Assembly (NCBI GenBank): GCA_946122785.1
Contig: CAMGYJ010000009.1
Location: 8,524,937 to 8,588,936 of the forward strand
Origin: Linum tenue
Lineage: Eukaryota > Streptophyta > Magnoliopsida > Malpighiales > Linaceae
Direction: 5' to 3'
DNA: 64,000 bases
The notes under the pieces were generated by a model, which ran no database searches, had not been told where the DNA came from, and saw nothing but the letters and a program-made list of their open reading frames with translations. A program made the position numbers and the translations under genes. Shown here one piece after another: positions 39,752 to 50,399 of the stretch (within the stretch, counting starts at the first letter, position 1; the number at the start of each line of letters is the position of its first letter).

Positions 39752-39754
39752 CAA
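36401..39754 (-). CDS. LINE ORF2 protein lacking the endonuclease domain
   Basis: A single open frame of 1117 codons, with no internal stop. Reverse transcriptase spans about residues 190-470, with KAPGKDGLNP, GRHITDNI, LRQGCPLSP and the active site FFADDLILF. Then comes the thumb-like region, the zf-RVT zinc-binding domain (about 810-890, with CKICGGEMETVIHVIRDC), and a C-terminal RNase H domain (about 980-1117, starting LNTDGSV). The N-terminal apurinic endonuclease is missing, so the first Met is a by-product of truncation rather than a native start. The undamaged frame implies recent insertion. It cannot retrotranspose by itself. Confidence 0.88.
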   Translation of the reverse strand: MAAWLTHEGFGDMTLNAWNKGTDLVSSMEAFAAEAKQWNSEVFGNIMRRKSSLLKKIERLERRYGGDSENAALKETREELETVLLHEDLLWCQKSRLDWIISADRNTKYFHARAIQRRRRNRVVALKNAAGEWVEDQVQLLELARAFFTTLYTDDGAPTSSLPAAFDPIPALSVQRLDVNFTAEEIWLAVRAMGPFKAPGKDGLNPLFYQRCWDFAGPAVVDFIQSCWSDPARVRVVNETIVALIPKTQRPTLIEQFRPISLCNVTYKMMTKCLAERIKPLMPELVHETQTSFVPGRHITDNICVLQEVIHSMRAKQGRKGWMVLKIDLAKAYDRIKWSFVRDTLEAVGVPQSFTDFTMQCITSASMQIQWNGGLTEAFYPTRGLRQGCPLSPYIFTLCMERLGHLISAAVDRGEWKPIRLSSPGPSLSHLFFADDLILFSEASIEQVQVIMQCFEEFSAASGQQISRPKSRVFFSKNVRASDSVAISAALDIPVTLNLGRYLGVPVIHDRVSKATYTDLIDRIDSRLAGWKVKSLSLAGRVTLAQSVLSSLPAYTMQTSFLPASVREYIDKKIRGFIWGSSEQGRKIHLVDWDTVCRPKEEGGLGLRNATRMNEAFMVKIAWRLLTEQESLWARVVRGKYLKRTAGEWRPREKGRLSNLWRGVLRILHYIPEGLMWNIQSGMQTRFWTDRWLFDGPPLVQLAASLPNEAKQLTVAEMTLNGSWNMDFIRAFLPEEIAQQVQLHPIPQSAGDDIPVWRFSSSGRFTLHTAYDLVRGEDEGPQHHPKWRNIWRIEGPQRTRTFFWLVSHQKLLTNSERVRRHLASSADCKICGGEMETVIHVIRDCPYARLVWSHFLDGEPDGPFNEGDVDKWIMYYLGGKSSVVEAPMFAILCWQLWKNRNTMVFEEKLAPANHLAYQVRTLVDQSRQAYTSASVVTGSSGGSRSGMISWDRPPTGWVCLNTDGSVVLAQKSTAAGGVLRGCDGRFIKAFAANLGGGSITHAELGGIVHGLRMAWEEGARKVVLQTDSTMAINLIKDADDHNPHYTVIAAIRELLARDWEIELEHVFREGNYVADYLASVGHSLPIGIHLIGVPSPTLRYWLYFDTIGVQTQRIISN

Positions 39755-40205
39755 ACTTAATAATGATTTTCAAACTTAATAATGATTTTCTTCTTAGCTA
39801 GATATATACAAATAAATATCGGAAAACAGAGTTATTCAACCTGGCTGGCTGTTATTAACTACTTAATGCCAAACGTTTACTTTTTGTCTGGTTCATAACC
39901 AGATATTTACTAAAATAATAAGGCTTAATTGCAAGTTTGGTCACTAGGATTACTTAAAAATTTCATGTTTGCCACTAGAATTAATTTATTCCATCCGTAG
40001 TCACTTAAATTAGGTTAACAGTTCAAGTTTGGTCACTGGCCGTTAGTCTCCGTTAACTTTTGCTGATGTGGCGGTCAACTTTTGTAGTTGACAGTTAAAT
40101 GAGTGATGTGGCAATTAAAAAAATAATAAAATAATAAAATAAAATTATTTTTTATTTTCCACCTAATTATTATAAAAAAGAAAAAAGAAAATCCTAATTA
40201 CTTTA

Positions 40206-40525
40206 AATATTATTTTCCACTGCCGACCATCGTCGTTCCTCTCCACCGTCGCATCTGCGTGGTCTCCACCATAACCATCGCCAGCCAGTCCCTGAACGGG
40301 CAGTAAAACCTCTGCCACTCCCAAGTTCCGGCACAAGGCCTCCGCCCACTGCTCAATCACGGCCTTGGGGAGAGCAGCGCTGCACGATTCCAGCTCGGTC
40401 ACGCATCCCGACGCAGGGCAGGTGACGGTCACCACGCTCTGCCAGATTTTTGTCGCGACGTGGCGAGATATGCAGTCGGAGCAGTAGGAGGCGTGGGTGC
40501 ACGCTCCGACGGTGAGAAGCTAGGC
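40206..40525 (-). pseudogene. Captured RBR-type E3 ubiquitin ligase fragment
   Basis: On the minus strand, about 40440-40525 encodes residues resembling the second half of RING1 (GACTHASYCSDCISRHVATK). Next come TCPASGCVTELESC and LPKAVIEQWAEALC, the linker into the in-between-ring domain of plant RING-between-RING ligases. The first RING cysteines lie beyond a stop at about 40522. The remainder ends in the AT-rich arm. The frame is open across the homologous part but is only a domain fragment. Confidence 0.75.
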
Positions 40526-40731
40526 GTGGGTCCACTGCTGCAACTGCTGTTGCTGGAGCCATTAGTTCATCTCTCTTCCCATCCATCAACACCCTCAAAT
40601 GCACCCAAAACAACAGGCTACACCTGCAATCCTCGGACTCTGTCCTCAGACTTTCAACCTCAGATCGTCTACACATATTTGCTGCTCCCGGAGGCGGAGA
40701 TCCTCTTCCTCTTTCCATTGCTGCATTAGCA

Positions 40732-41010
40732 TTGTGGCGGGCGCCCAAGAAGGTATATATGGCGGCCGTCGCGCAGGAGGAGGCAGAGGCCGAGGTGGAG
40801 GCGGCTGCTCCAGCGGAGGAAGAGAAAGGAGTTGAAGGTGGTGAAGAAACAGGAGAAGGCAGCAGTGGCGTGAATACAAAGCTTTACTTTGGGAATTTGC
40901 CTTATAATGTTGATAGTGCGCAGCTTGCTAGGATCATTCAGGATTATGGAAGCCCTGAACTCATTGATGATTCAATTCTAAACATGACGACCCAAGAAAA
41001 CGATCCCTGA
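40732..41010 (+). pseudogene. Captured chloroplast RNA-binding protein fragment
   Basis: The plus-strand frame contains an acidic stretch typical of chloroplast ribonucleoproteins (about 40775-40860). It is followed by the start of the first RRM with TKLYFGNLPYNVDSAQLA and the helix ending DYGSPELI (40875-40970). LYFGNL is the RNP2 motif. The RRM stops before RNP1, close to where an exon boundary would be expected. The last residues before the TGA are not RRM-like. Confidence 0.75.
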
Positions 41011-41054
41011 GCTTGCAGTTGAGAGATCAACAATTATTGTATCATTCACATTTC

Positions 41055-41250
41055 ATCTCATTTTGTACCAAGAGAGAGGGGCGGAGTGGAATCCGTCGGT
41101 TACGAGGTGATGGTTGGGATTGGGGGTGAGGATGATGTCGTGGGAAGGGTTGGAGCCGGAGAGGAGGTTGGTGGCGGCGAAGTAATCGGAGTTTTGGAGG
41201 ACGGTGGGTAGTAGAATTGCGACGCCGGCGAAGTTAGCGGCACGACGGTG
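41055..41250 (-). pseudogene. Third possible captured fragment, unidentified
   Basis: The GC-rich minus strand is open and reads residues such as NFAGVAILLPTVLQNSDYFA and then LLSGSNPSHDIIL. This looks like a protein-coding exon but I do not recognise the family. Codon-like composition contrasts with the AT-rich arm beside it. Confidence 0.4.
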
Positions 41251-41548
41251 AAAAATAATAATTAAAGAAATTTGGATTTTTTAATTTATAATAATTAGCT
41301 AGAAAATAAGAAATAATTTTATTTTATTTTTTATTAGTTTTTTAATTGCCACGTCACTCATTTAACGGTCAACTATAATAGTTGACCGCCACATCAGCAA
41401 AAGTTAACAGAGACTAACGGCCAGTGACCAAACTTGAACTGTTAACCTAATTTAAGTGACTACGGATGGAATAAAGTAATTCTAGTGGCTAACGTAAAAT
41501 TTACTAGTAATTCAAGTGACCAAACTTGCAATTGAGCCAAAATAATAA

Positions 41549-42583
41549 TATGCTCCCCATAAACGTTGCCATGATCGGACCAAATCTCACCATGGGAACA
41601 TTGAAATATTCAAAAGAATAATGATTCAAGTACAAAAGATCATGACCACGACTCCAGTCCTGTTGGCTGGCTGGTTCCAACTTCCAAGTGTGGGTGTTCC
41701 CCGGTTCAACGGAAAGGAATCAAGTAAATAATCAACAAGGTTGTCAATTCGTGGGATCTCATCACTGGTGAGAAAAACAAGTGCCACACTATTATGGGTC
41801 GATCCGCATTAATGTTTCAATTCTAGAGGTCATACAATATTATTATTTTTTCATTGGTTTGTGAAATATATATATTTTCGCGTTTTACCTTATATCTCAT
41901 CCTATCTTGGAATATGAATGTTATTTTCACTGTATATTAAATTCATGTACGAACTGCTATTTTCCTGTAATGTGATATCTTATTACTCATGTGTTAGCTG
42001 AGATGTGATATAATTTATAAATAATAAATAATATAATGACTTTTTCATATATCCAGACTAAACCGGACTAAAACTATAGAATCATTAACGCTCAACCGTT
42101 ACTCGACAACACCAACAGGCTAAACCGGGTTGACAACCTTGATAATCAGAAGTAATGAATACATAATCTTCCATCATTAAAATCTAACATATTTAAAAAA
42201 AATATTCTCAAATTTTCTTAAAAATATATCAAAAGCAAATATTATTATGTAGATTACCCTTTCTTCTGTTTAAAATTTTTCAAAGTCTAAGTTAAAATGA
42301 AGGAGGTCAAGGGTGATAGGGGTTTTGACATTTTTTTCTAAAATATATAAAAAACTAATATCATTTTGTAGAAATCTGTATAAATATATTTTAAATCAAA
42401 GTATAAAAAAGTCCAACAATAAAAAGTATGAGATAAAGAGCTATTTAATCTCACACATTATCTCACTAAAAGTTAAAACACGATATCTATCATGCATAAA
42501 TGCTTAAAAAATGATAATCTATTCTACCCAAATCGATCCAACACAAAATCTTTAAAGAAAACCAAAAGTTAGGAGTTAATACA
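41549..42583. other. AT-rich intergenic
   Basis: Nothing recognised between Pack-MULE B and the Cassandra-like element. Confidence 0.4.
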
Positions 42584-43165
42584 TGTAACATTTCTAACCT
42601 TTACCGAAGATATTTTTTGCTTTGGGATACAAACTCGCATGGTTTTTCTTTCTGGGTGCAAATCAGGGTGACTTTCCAGGAGATCACCCATCATTACATT
42701 ACTCTATAATAAGCACGTTTAACTTCATAATTTTTAAAAGAACTCTTCCATTTCACCCCAAAACGTGTCTTGTCAATTGAGGTCCTTTTTTACTTATGAA
42801 TCATGAATATCTCTCTTCCTTTGTCAATGTGAGATTCGCCTAATGTGTTACATACACGGTATACACCCATTGGGCATCAACGTCCTAGTTGAGATTTGCC
42901 CCACCATCGTTCAAGACGGACGCGAAGAGGCTTTTATACTACTTGTAATATCTTGAACCTTTTTCCGATAAGATATTATTCGATTTGGGCCCTAAATCTG
43001 CATGATTTTCCCCCTTGGAGTGCAAATCAAGGTGACTTCTCGGAAGATCACCCATCCTTTCATTGCTCCACAGTGAGCACATTTAACTTCAAAGTACCAT
43101 TTCACCTAACAACACATCTAGTCCGTCAAAATCGATTTCTTATTTTTTCTTATAAATCATGATGT
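42584..43165 (+). mobile_element. Cassandra-like TRIM with 5S rRNA-derived LTRs
   Basis: LTR 1 (42584-42852) begins TGTAACA and ends TGTTACA. A diverged second LTR begins TGTAATA at 42944 and is truncated near 43165. Each LTR contains, on its minus strand, a 5S rRNA-like core. In LTR 1 this is seen as CCAGGAGATCACCCATC and AAGCACGTTTAACTTC (about 42675-42732), compared with the 5S complement CCAGGAGGTCACCCATC and AAGCACGCTTAACTTC. LTR 2 has GGAAGATCACCCATCC and GAGCACATTTAACTTC. The inner sequence after LTR 1 has GGTATACACCC in place of a primer site. 5S-bearing LTRs are the hallmark of Cassandra. Confidence 0.8.
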
Positions 43166-43606
43166 TGAAGACTCAAATGTATTGTAAACTGACACTTTTA
43201 TTAGGAAGAACGATATGAACCATAAATACACAGATGCAGCCTTGAATCTTGGCTTCCCACTAATCGTGATTGACTCCACGATCCTAAAACTAGCTAACAA
43301 ACTCTATACAACTCGATGGACTCCAATGCAACTCTAAAGACATAAACAGACTCTAATGGACACACTTAGACTTCCAGTGACTAGACTGTAAAATACCAAA
43401 CCACGAAAACAACACCGCAATGACTCAATTTAAACCCGGCTTCCTTCGCACCACTGCTACTCCTTCTGCTCTGCGGATTCCTTCATCAACTCGGATTCGA
43501 GGCTTCTTCCAACAGATGTGTCCCGTACTTTGTCGAAATTAAGATAAAGTGTTATAATACATGCAAAATAAAAAGGGGGAAAAGGGTCCATCCTCTCTAA
43601 ACTGCT
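43166..43606. other. Intergenic
   Basis: No feature recognised. Confidence 0.35.
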
Positions 43607-43614
43607 GCTGCGGG

Positions 43615-44320
43615 TAGGGATGACAACAAAACCCGAACCCCAAGGGTACCCTACTCGACCCAACCCGATCAACCCGGGTAAAATGGTATTGACCAGTTTT
43701 GGGCTGGGTTCGGGTTTAAACCCGTTCACTATTTATTGGGTTGGGTTTGGATTTAGGTATACCCGCCCCATGGATATCTGTCCACACCCATATAATTAAT
43801 TTTTAAGGTATATTTAATATTCTAAGTAACTAATCTTCTTTGTTTGTGGATACATGTATAACTTTTTTTCTTCTAATTGTGTAGAATGAAGCTGATATTA
43901 TGGAGTGGAGAGTGAAGAAACTTTAATTGATAAGGAGGAAGAAGTTTTCAATTAATCATGTTGTTTATGGATAATTTGTTATTTGCTTCAATTTTCTTGA
44001 GTTTTCTAGATTGGTGTTGAACAATTTGTATGGTTAATTTGTGATTTGCTTGAATTTTTTGGAATGGTGTTTTATATATGGATAATATGTATTGAGAGAT
44101 TGATATTTGACCATTATTTTGATAAAAATTTGTTGTTGTAAAATTTTCACAACAAAAACTCATGGGTACCCATAAACCCGCGGATACCCAGTGGATTAGG
44201 ATTTGGTTTGAGTTTTTCAAACCTAATAGATTTTGCTCCGAGTTTTTTCACGGATAAAACCATAAGTTTGAGTTTAAGTTTTGGCAAAACCCGATCCAAC
44301 CCGACCCATTGTCATCCCGA
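43615..44320. mobile_element. hAT-type non-autonomous element (706 bp)
   Basis: Begins TAGGGATGACAA and ends TTGTCATCCCGA. Subterminal CCCGAACCC/GGGTTGG-type repeats flank both ends. The 8-bp flanks GCTGCGGG (43607-43614) and ACTGCGGG (44321-44328) match at seven positions, in line with hAT target duplication. No transposase. Ends about 0.6 kb before the leader exon of the pyrophosphatase gene. Confidence 0.7.
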
Positions 44321-44959
44321 ACTGCGGGCACTCGATTTCATATCTTCCTCTCCAATCCTTTGCCACTCGCCCACTCACACGACAGTAGCAGCACCAGGCC
44401 CTCAACCCAAAAACTGCAAATGCAATTTATTAATTATATAAAATAGATTAAAAAATTTCCCCCATCCTCTTGTTTTTTGTTCGGAGTCGGAATGGAACCA
44501 TTTACCAAAACTCTCCAACCGTCCAATTCACGATAACGCTATGAAATGAAACAACAAAAACTGCACCTCCCCACCACAACCGTTAGGAATTCCGTCTCCT
44601 TCCTAGCGGGTCCCACTTCCGGAACCAATCAACCACCGACACGTTACCCGGGAGAAGGCTAGCTGGAAACCACGAGATCTGCGCTGTCGACGTTGGAGAA
44701 GAGAGGAGAGAATATACGAGGAAGGATGCCGATGAAAGTTGAAACGAGAAACGGAAGGATCCTCTCTTCTCAGCTCTCCCTTCCTTTTCCTCCCGTACCT
44801 TATTATTCTTTTTTTTAATAAATAATAATAATAATTCATTATTATTTTCCCAGAGCTGAACTGGCTTTAAATGGCAAAAGGAGAAACCGAGCGGGAACGC
44901 ATCCATTTCTGTGTGTCTACTTTGTCTTTCTCCTCCTTCCCCTAAATCGCAGCGCTCCC

Positions 44960-44960
<1 letters not shown>

Positions 44961-44986
<26 letters not shown>
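44961..44986 (+). repeat. GA microsatellite in the pyrophosphatase leader
   Basis: (GA)13-type run about 190 bp upstream of the leader exon's donor site (45174). Confidence 0.85.
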
Positions 44987-44991
<5 letters not shown>

Positions 44992-45807
44992 CAGTATTTC
45001 TCTCTGATAGCTTTGCTCTTACTCCTCGCAAATTCTCCTTTTATCTCTCGCTTTGCTTCCATTTGAGATCTGAGCCGTTTTCTCTTCACGCTTTGCTTGG
45101 CGCTTTGTGTGAACTGCGACCTGCTCGCTCTCCTTTCACCGGATCATACCTCTCTTCCGTGACCGTTTTACAGGTACGCAGAGCTTTTGCGAATCGAACT
45201 TCTGCTGCTGCGATCTATGTTTTCCGTGGATTCTCGCTTTGATTTGACTTGTTTGCTTACGATTTCGACGATTTCTGCTCTATTTTACCGTTTCTGTAGT
45301 TCTTATGATGCGTTTGTCGGGTATGGAGTCCAACTCTTGTCTCTTCTTCATCTTCCGTTTTCTTGAATCGCCGGCGGGCTCTATTTCCGTTTCGCCGTTT
45401 TGGAAGCTCTTCCGGACCTAGAAAAAACGTTTCCTACTGTTCATCGTTTTTACGGCCTCGATACGTTACTCTCGTCAATCTAATTTCGCGTCACTAGTCA
45501 GTCCGTTTTTTTCCGTTGAATCCCTTCATTGTGGCCAAAGGCCAGTAGACATCTGTTTGACTAGCCGATGAACGGAAGATTGGAGGTGGTGCTAGGTTGA
45601 TGATCCAAGGCGGCGTTAGTGGACGACGTAGATCTATCTATATAATGGAATGTCTGCTATTAATCTTTGACTTAGTCAAATACAATGATGATTCGTGGTA
45701 GAAACTGGAATTTGACAACCTTGGGGCTAGGTTTTTACCGTATGGTAATAGTGACTTGGCTAATTCATTCATGGGTTTTTGCATTTGGTTTTCCAGCGCT
45801 GGCTGAA

Positions 45808-47263
45808 ATGGCTCCTCCGATCGAGACTCCAACCAAGGCTCCTGTGGCCGCCGTGCCATACTCGCACCCTCCTCTCAATGAGCGGATACTGACCTCTATG
45901 ACTAGGCGGTCTGTCGCTGCTCACCCGTGGCATGATCTTGAGATAGGTATGCTTAAGATTCCGCAGGCATGCAGATCAATGTTCGATTGCTTTTGTTTCT
46001 TTTCGATGTCTGAACTTGGTCTACCTTTTCTTTGATTCGATCCCATCCAGGACCTGGAGCTCCCAAGATATTCAACTGTGTAAGTAGATGTTCATTTTCC
46101 ATTCATACCTTGGTGTCTCAGTTTTTGTTCTCTCCTGTTGATACTGTTTCTCTGTGATTGTCTGGTATGTGTGAAAAACTTTTCCTATCTGGCTTCACAG
46201 GCGATCTGATGGAGAACTCTTTGGATATCTGTGCAGGTGGTTGAGATTGGAAAAGGCAGCAAGGTGAAATATGAGCTTGACAAGAAGAGTGGGCTTATCA
46301 AGGTAATGCATTGTCTGTGCTTAAGCCTTCTTCACCTTCATGTAAGTACATTATTATGCATATCATAAGCTGAAATGTTACTTTTGGCAGGTTGATCGTG
46401 TGCTTTACTCTTCAGTTGTGTATCCCCACAACTATGGGTTTGTCCCACGTACTCTGTGTGAAGACAATGATCCCCTTGATGTGCTGGTTATTATGCAGGT
46501 ATATGTCCTTGTCAATTGCTTTCTTTTATGAGTGACTTGACTTCAAACAGACGAGTGATGATCTTGGCAATACTTGTATGTATCATGTATGAATATGCAG
46601 GAACCAGTTCTTCCTGGGTGCTTTCTTCGTGCTAAGGCAATCGGGGTCATGCCTATGATTGATCAGGTACATACATTCCCTCCCTCCTTAGGACAGACGG
46701 CTTTCCTTTCGTAAAGCTATCACCTCTCTTGATTTTCTACAATGCTATTATCCATTACTGAACCATGATATTTGGGCCGTCTGTTGACAAATCTTTTTAG
46801 GGTGAGAAAGATGACAAGATCATAGCTGTTTGTGCTGACGATCCTGAGTACCGTCACTACAATGATATCAAGGAGCTCCCACCCCATCGCCTTGCTGAGA
46901 TTCGCCGCTTCTTCGAAGACTGTAAGTCTCACTTCCTTAGTTGTTTACCAATTACCATGTTTCTGGTTCTTAGGAGGCACTTGAACAGTTGTTTTGGACT
47001 AATACGGAAGAGAATGTGTTTTGTGTTCCTTGGCAATTTTGTGATGATAGATAAGAAGAATGAAAACAAGGAAGTTGCTGTTAACGACTTCCTCCCAGCT
47101 ACTGATGCATACCAGGCTGTCCAGCATTCAATGTAAAGCCACACGACATGATTCTCCCATTGTAGTAGTCTATGTGTTTATTATGTATACTAATCTTGGA
47201 CGATATTTGGTTTACTGTAGGAATCTGTATGCTGACTACATCGTTGAGAGCTTGAGGAGGTAG
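45808..47263 (+). CDS. PPA: Soluble inorganic pyrophosphatase
   Basis: Hydrolyses pyrophosphate to phosphate in the cytosol, drawing biosynthetic reactions forward. Eight coding exons join in phase to 217 residues: 45808-45946, 46051-46079, 46237-46302, 46391-46498, 46601-46666, 46801-46921, 47051-47132, 47221-47263. The metal-binding signature DNDPLDV is at residues 103-109. The pocket residues in KYELDKKSG and YPHNYGFVP are intact, as is the ending [13 protein letters not shown]. The start ATG follows the acceptor at 45796 by 11 bases. A leader exon ends at 45173, giving a 623-bp intron in the 5' UTR. Length and ending match the plant family I cytosolic enzymes. No plastid transit peptide is seen. 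Confidence 0.96.
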
Positions 47264-48080
47264 TCTGTATCTCCACACCATGTCTGCCTGAAGTTTCATC
47301 CTATAGCCTATGCAAAGATGCTGCTGCATATACATATAGATAATATATAATCTCCTTTTTCTTGCCAAAATTCAGACTCTGCCTGTTATGTGTTCGCTCT
47401 GAACCCGACGATATACCATCTGTTCCAAGTTAACTGACTGTTATAATTGCTTTTGATGTGCATTTGAACTTCAAGGTGAAACGACATAAGTTTTTTTCTC
47501 TTTTCATTTGCTCTGCTTCCTGTATTGCTGAATGCTGATTGTAGTAACGAAAAGTGGGAAAGTTGAAAGATTTTTGCTGCCTATTCCCGACTTGTGCTCC
47601 TGGACTGGTTTCCTCCATCAAGCCTTTAGATTTCTGTGTTGTTTCTCATTGTGGGAAGGAATACATCACTAAGCTCATAATTACCTTGATTTATATTTAT
47701 GAAAACTAGTCGATTCATCGATGTCCACTTAGTGTCATATATGATGATATATTAGTCAAATACTTGCATTCTTTTGCATGCATTGTAAGTGTCATATATT
47801 CCTTATGTCCTCTTCCTTACTAGCCTCCATTTCATTGAGTTGACAATAAATATGATAAAGCCCTCTAAAAATTAAACGAGATGTCCCATACTTTGTACTA
47901 CAAACAAGCAAGGTAAGTTCATGAAAATAACTCAAGTGTTTGCACAAGTTTCTAGCACTCTCTCAATGTATTGCAGCTGGAGGATCAATGAAATAACCAT
48001 TTTACTTCTTTACCCTGAGGAGATCAACCCAAAATTCTATATCCTTTGTCTCTAGAACTTAAACTTTCTTCTCACACACC
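47264..48080. other. 3' UTR and intergenic
   Basis: The pyrophosphatase 3' UTR probably ends before about 47640. Nothing else is recognised. Confidence 0.4.
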
Positions 48081-49080
48081 TCAGTTGCCTGCAATATCAA
48101 ATATTTGGAATTCACCTAGTGGGAACATCCAAACACGCATTTTCTTGCCATGAATGTGATGAAATTTAACACACTTCTTGAACTTATCCAACCTTGAAGA
48201 TAAAGCACATACCCGTATCATAACCTCCCTAATTCGTACCACAATCGCCCAAATTTCCTCTGATCCGTAAGTGACAATGAGATTAATGATATGAGCCACA
48301 CAATGCATAAGCAAATAAATCACACCCTTAATACTCCTACCCCAAGCCATTAATTTTTCATTCAAGTAGCCAATTGTTATATAATTTGCACTTGCATTAT
48401 CAACTGTGAATGTAAAGACATCCTTCAAACCCTAATCTTCCAAAATACATGCAATTGCCTCCGGAATATCAAATCCTTTATGACTAGTAATGCGGCAAAA
48501 CCCAATGATCGTCTTATGTGACTTCCAATCATTCTCAACATAGTGAGCAATCAAACACAAATAAATAAAGTTTTGAATAGAAGTGCAACAATCTGTTGTA
48601 AGATATACCCTACAATCACACTTGTCTTTAGAATAATCCTTCAGTTGGTTCCTCCCTTAAACAAGCAATCTAAATCAATCTTTTCTAATACTCTTTGTAC
48701 ATGAACATAGGACATGCAACAAGACATAACTACTTATACTTTCCCATTTTCAACAAATCTAAAGGGCAACTCATCCATGATAATTGCTTAAACTTTTCAT
48801 CCTCTCATCAACCGATGGTAGGCTTAATTGCATTTGACCACCTTATTCTACACTTTTTCTCCTACAAACTATAATTTGTGTACGATGAGTAGAAATACAA
48901 TTTTGGCGTGAATCGACATCAAGATCAGTTTTGAAAAACAAACACCCGACCTTCCTCAATCCATTCTTCATTTTTCCCCATCCTTCTCCTCTTGGCTAGC
49001 TTTGGGATTGGGTACTGAAAACAATTTGTACTCTTCATATGCATTCGACCTTGTCTTGCATTCCCTCTTATTACTCATTT
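48081..49080 (-). pseudogene. BED-type hAT transposase remnant (RICESLEEPER-like)
   Basis: The minus-strand frame 48081-48428 encodes FTVDNASAN, then HCVAHIINLIV and a diverged SRLDKF. These are conserved motifs of plant BED/hAT transposases around the catalytic domain. Upstream on the minus strand, HKTIIGFC-like and related fragments occur with stops and frameshifts. The C-terminal dimerisation domain is absent. A possible N-terminal piece lies beyond a Gypsy LTR (50400-50690), which may have split it. Confidence 0.65.
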
Positions 49081-49091
49081 TATTAGGTTTT

Positions 49092-50390
49092 TGACTCAGT
49101 TCTAACTACACTCTCAATCCAAAGTCAAGTGGAACTTTCAACCATGGTAGTATAGAGCAAGTATTTTTGGATTATCCAACTTGGGCGGTCTATATATACT
49201 TACTTCAACCAACTATAAATTATCGAGCAGTATAAATGTTGTTTTAAGCTAATGAACTAACAAACATGCGAGTAAAACAAGGTTGAATTCAGTGGAGAAA
49301 TTTTTACTCGGATGATTATCCCCCTATTCCCATGTTAAGTTAATGACGTGATACTCAAATGTGATTCTAATCTAGTATATACTGCTAGGAGATCAAAACT
49401 AGTTAAGAGTCCCTATTTGAGTTGTCCTAACCCACCTAATTTCTCTAATCGAAGAGACGTACCAAACTACCAGATTAAGCAATTAGGGAACCGAATCCAC
49501 TTCCTCTGGAGATGACACGGAACGGTGTAGAGAAACCAATCACCCTCATTCATTGCCCCCTTATGATACTTGAATAATTGTCCTAAAATACCCTTAGAAG
49601 ATCTTCTCTCACCTAGGTTAATTGGCCCCAAATTGAGAAAACTGATCAAGGACCTTCGATTATCTTGATAAATACTCAATCAATATATAAACAATCATGA
49701 TAATAACAACGTAGAGTTCACAATCACAAAACTACAACTTTCTAGACTAGGGTTCGCATAATCCAAGTGAATATATAGTCTACTCCATGCACAGAGAAAG
49801 AATATACAACTATTTTTTAGAGAAAAGAACTACAACTATATAAAAGGAAAAACCCATGAAAAGATGAAGCCCCCTTCTCTCTAGTTGTTTGGGATGGTGT
49901 TGAAGATGGAATCAAGCCTCCTTTGACATTGGGTAGCTCAAATTCCCCTTCAATTCTCCTTGGTTCATCATTTTGTCTCTCTATAATGAAGAAGAAGATC
50001 AAACTCTCTCTAAACTTTTCTGCTTTTGAAATATGCTCGACAGTGCTGTCTTCGATGCTCCCATCATGCCTGTGATGTGTGCAGTGAAATCGTGATGTCG
50101 ACACAAAACTCACGGTTTCCTTCCACTTTTCACGCCCTGCGCCCGTGATGTGTGCACTACGAGCGAGATTTTCAAATGCTCTCGGGAACTTGAAATCTTC
50201 GCGATTTTGTGGTAATCTTCACAGTCTGTGTCCGTGATAATCTGCCTTGAACCATGATCCTTCACATTTCCAGTACTTGGTCCCGTTTTCGCTCCATGTT
50301 GTCTGACTTTCGATCCTTTCGCCCATTTCACCTGCTAGAGACTAAAAACATACTAAAACATAACATAACCTAGTGTAAAATGGTTCCAAG
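49092..50390 (-). repeat. Gypsy LTR (family G), opposite orientation
   Basis: Minus-strand counterpart of 28125-29235. It shares the start-proximal TTTTACACTAGG and CTAGCAGGT, GGAGCGAAAACGGGA, the block of CGTGATG motifs and the ending AATACTTGCTCTATACTA. I did not find a matching target duplication. Confidence 0.65.
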
Positions 50391-50399
50391 GATGATGCT

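Larger units (their letters stand above)
39922..41538. mobile_element. Pack-MULE B, multi-gene capture
   Basis: Inverted arms of roughly 210 bp start GGCTTAATTGCAAG and end CTTGCAATTGAGCC. The outer part is similar but not identical in the two arms. The inner part, with GTTAACTTTTGCTGATGTGG, is almost the same in both. Flanks carry the 10-bp repeat AAAATAATAA (39912-39921 and 41539-41548). The GC-rich interior joins at least two unrelated gene fragments in opposite orientations. No transposase is present. Confidence 0.92.

Noticed and set aside
44583..45089. A 168-codon minus-strand open frame over the pyrophosphatase leader
   Set aside because: It is the complement of a purine/pyrimidine-rich leader with a GA repeat; residues are low complexity and no family is recognised.
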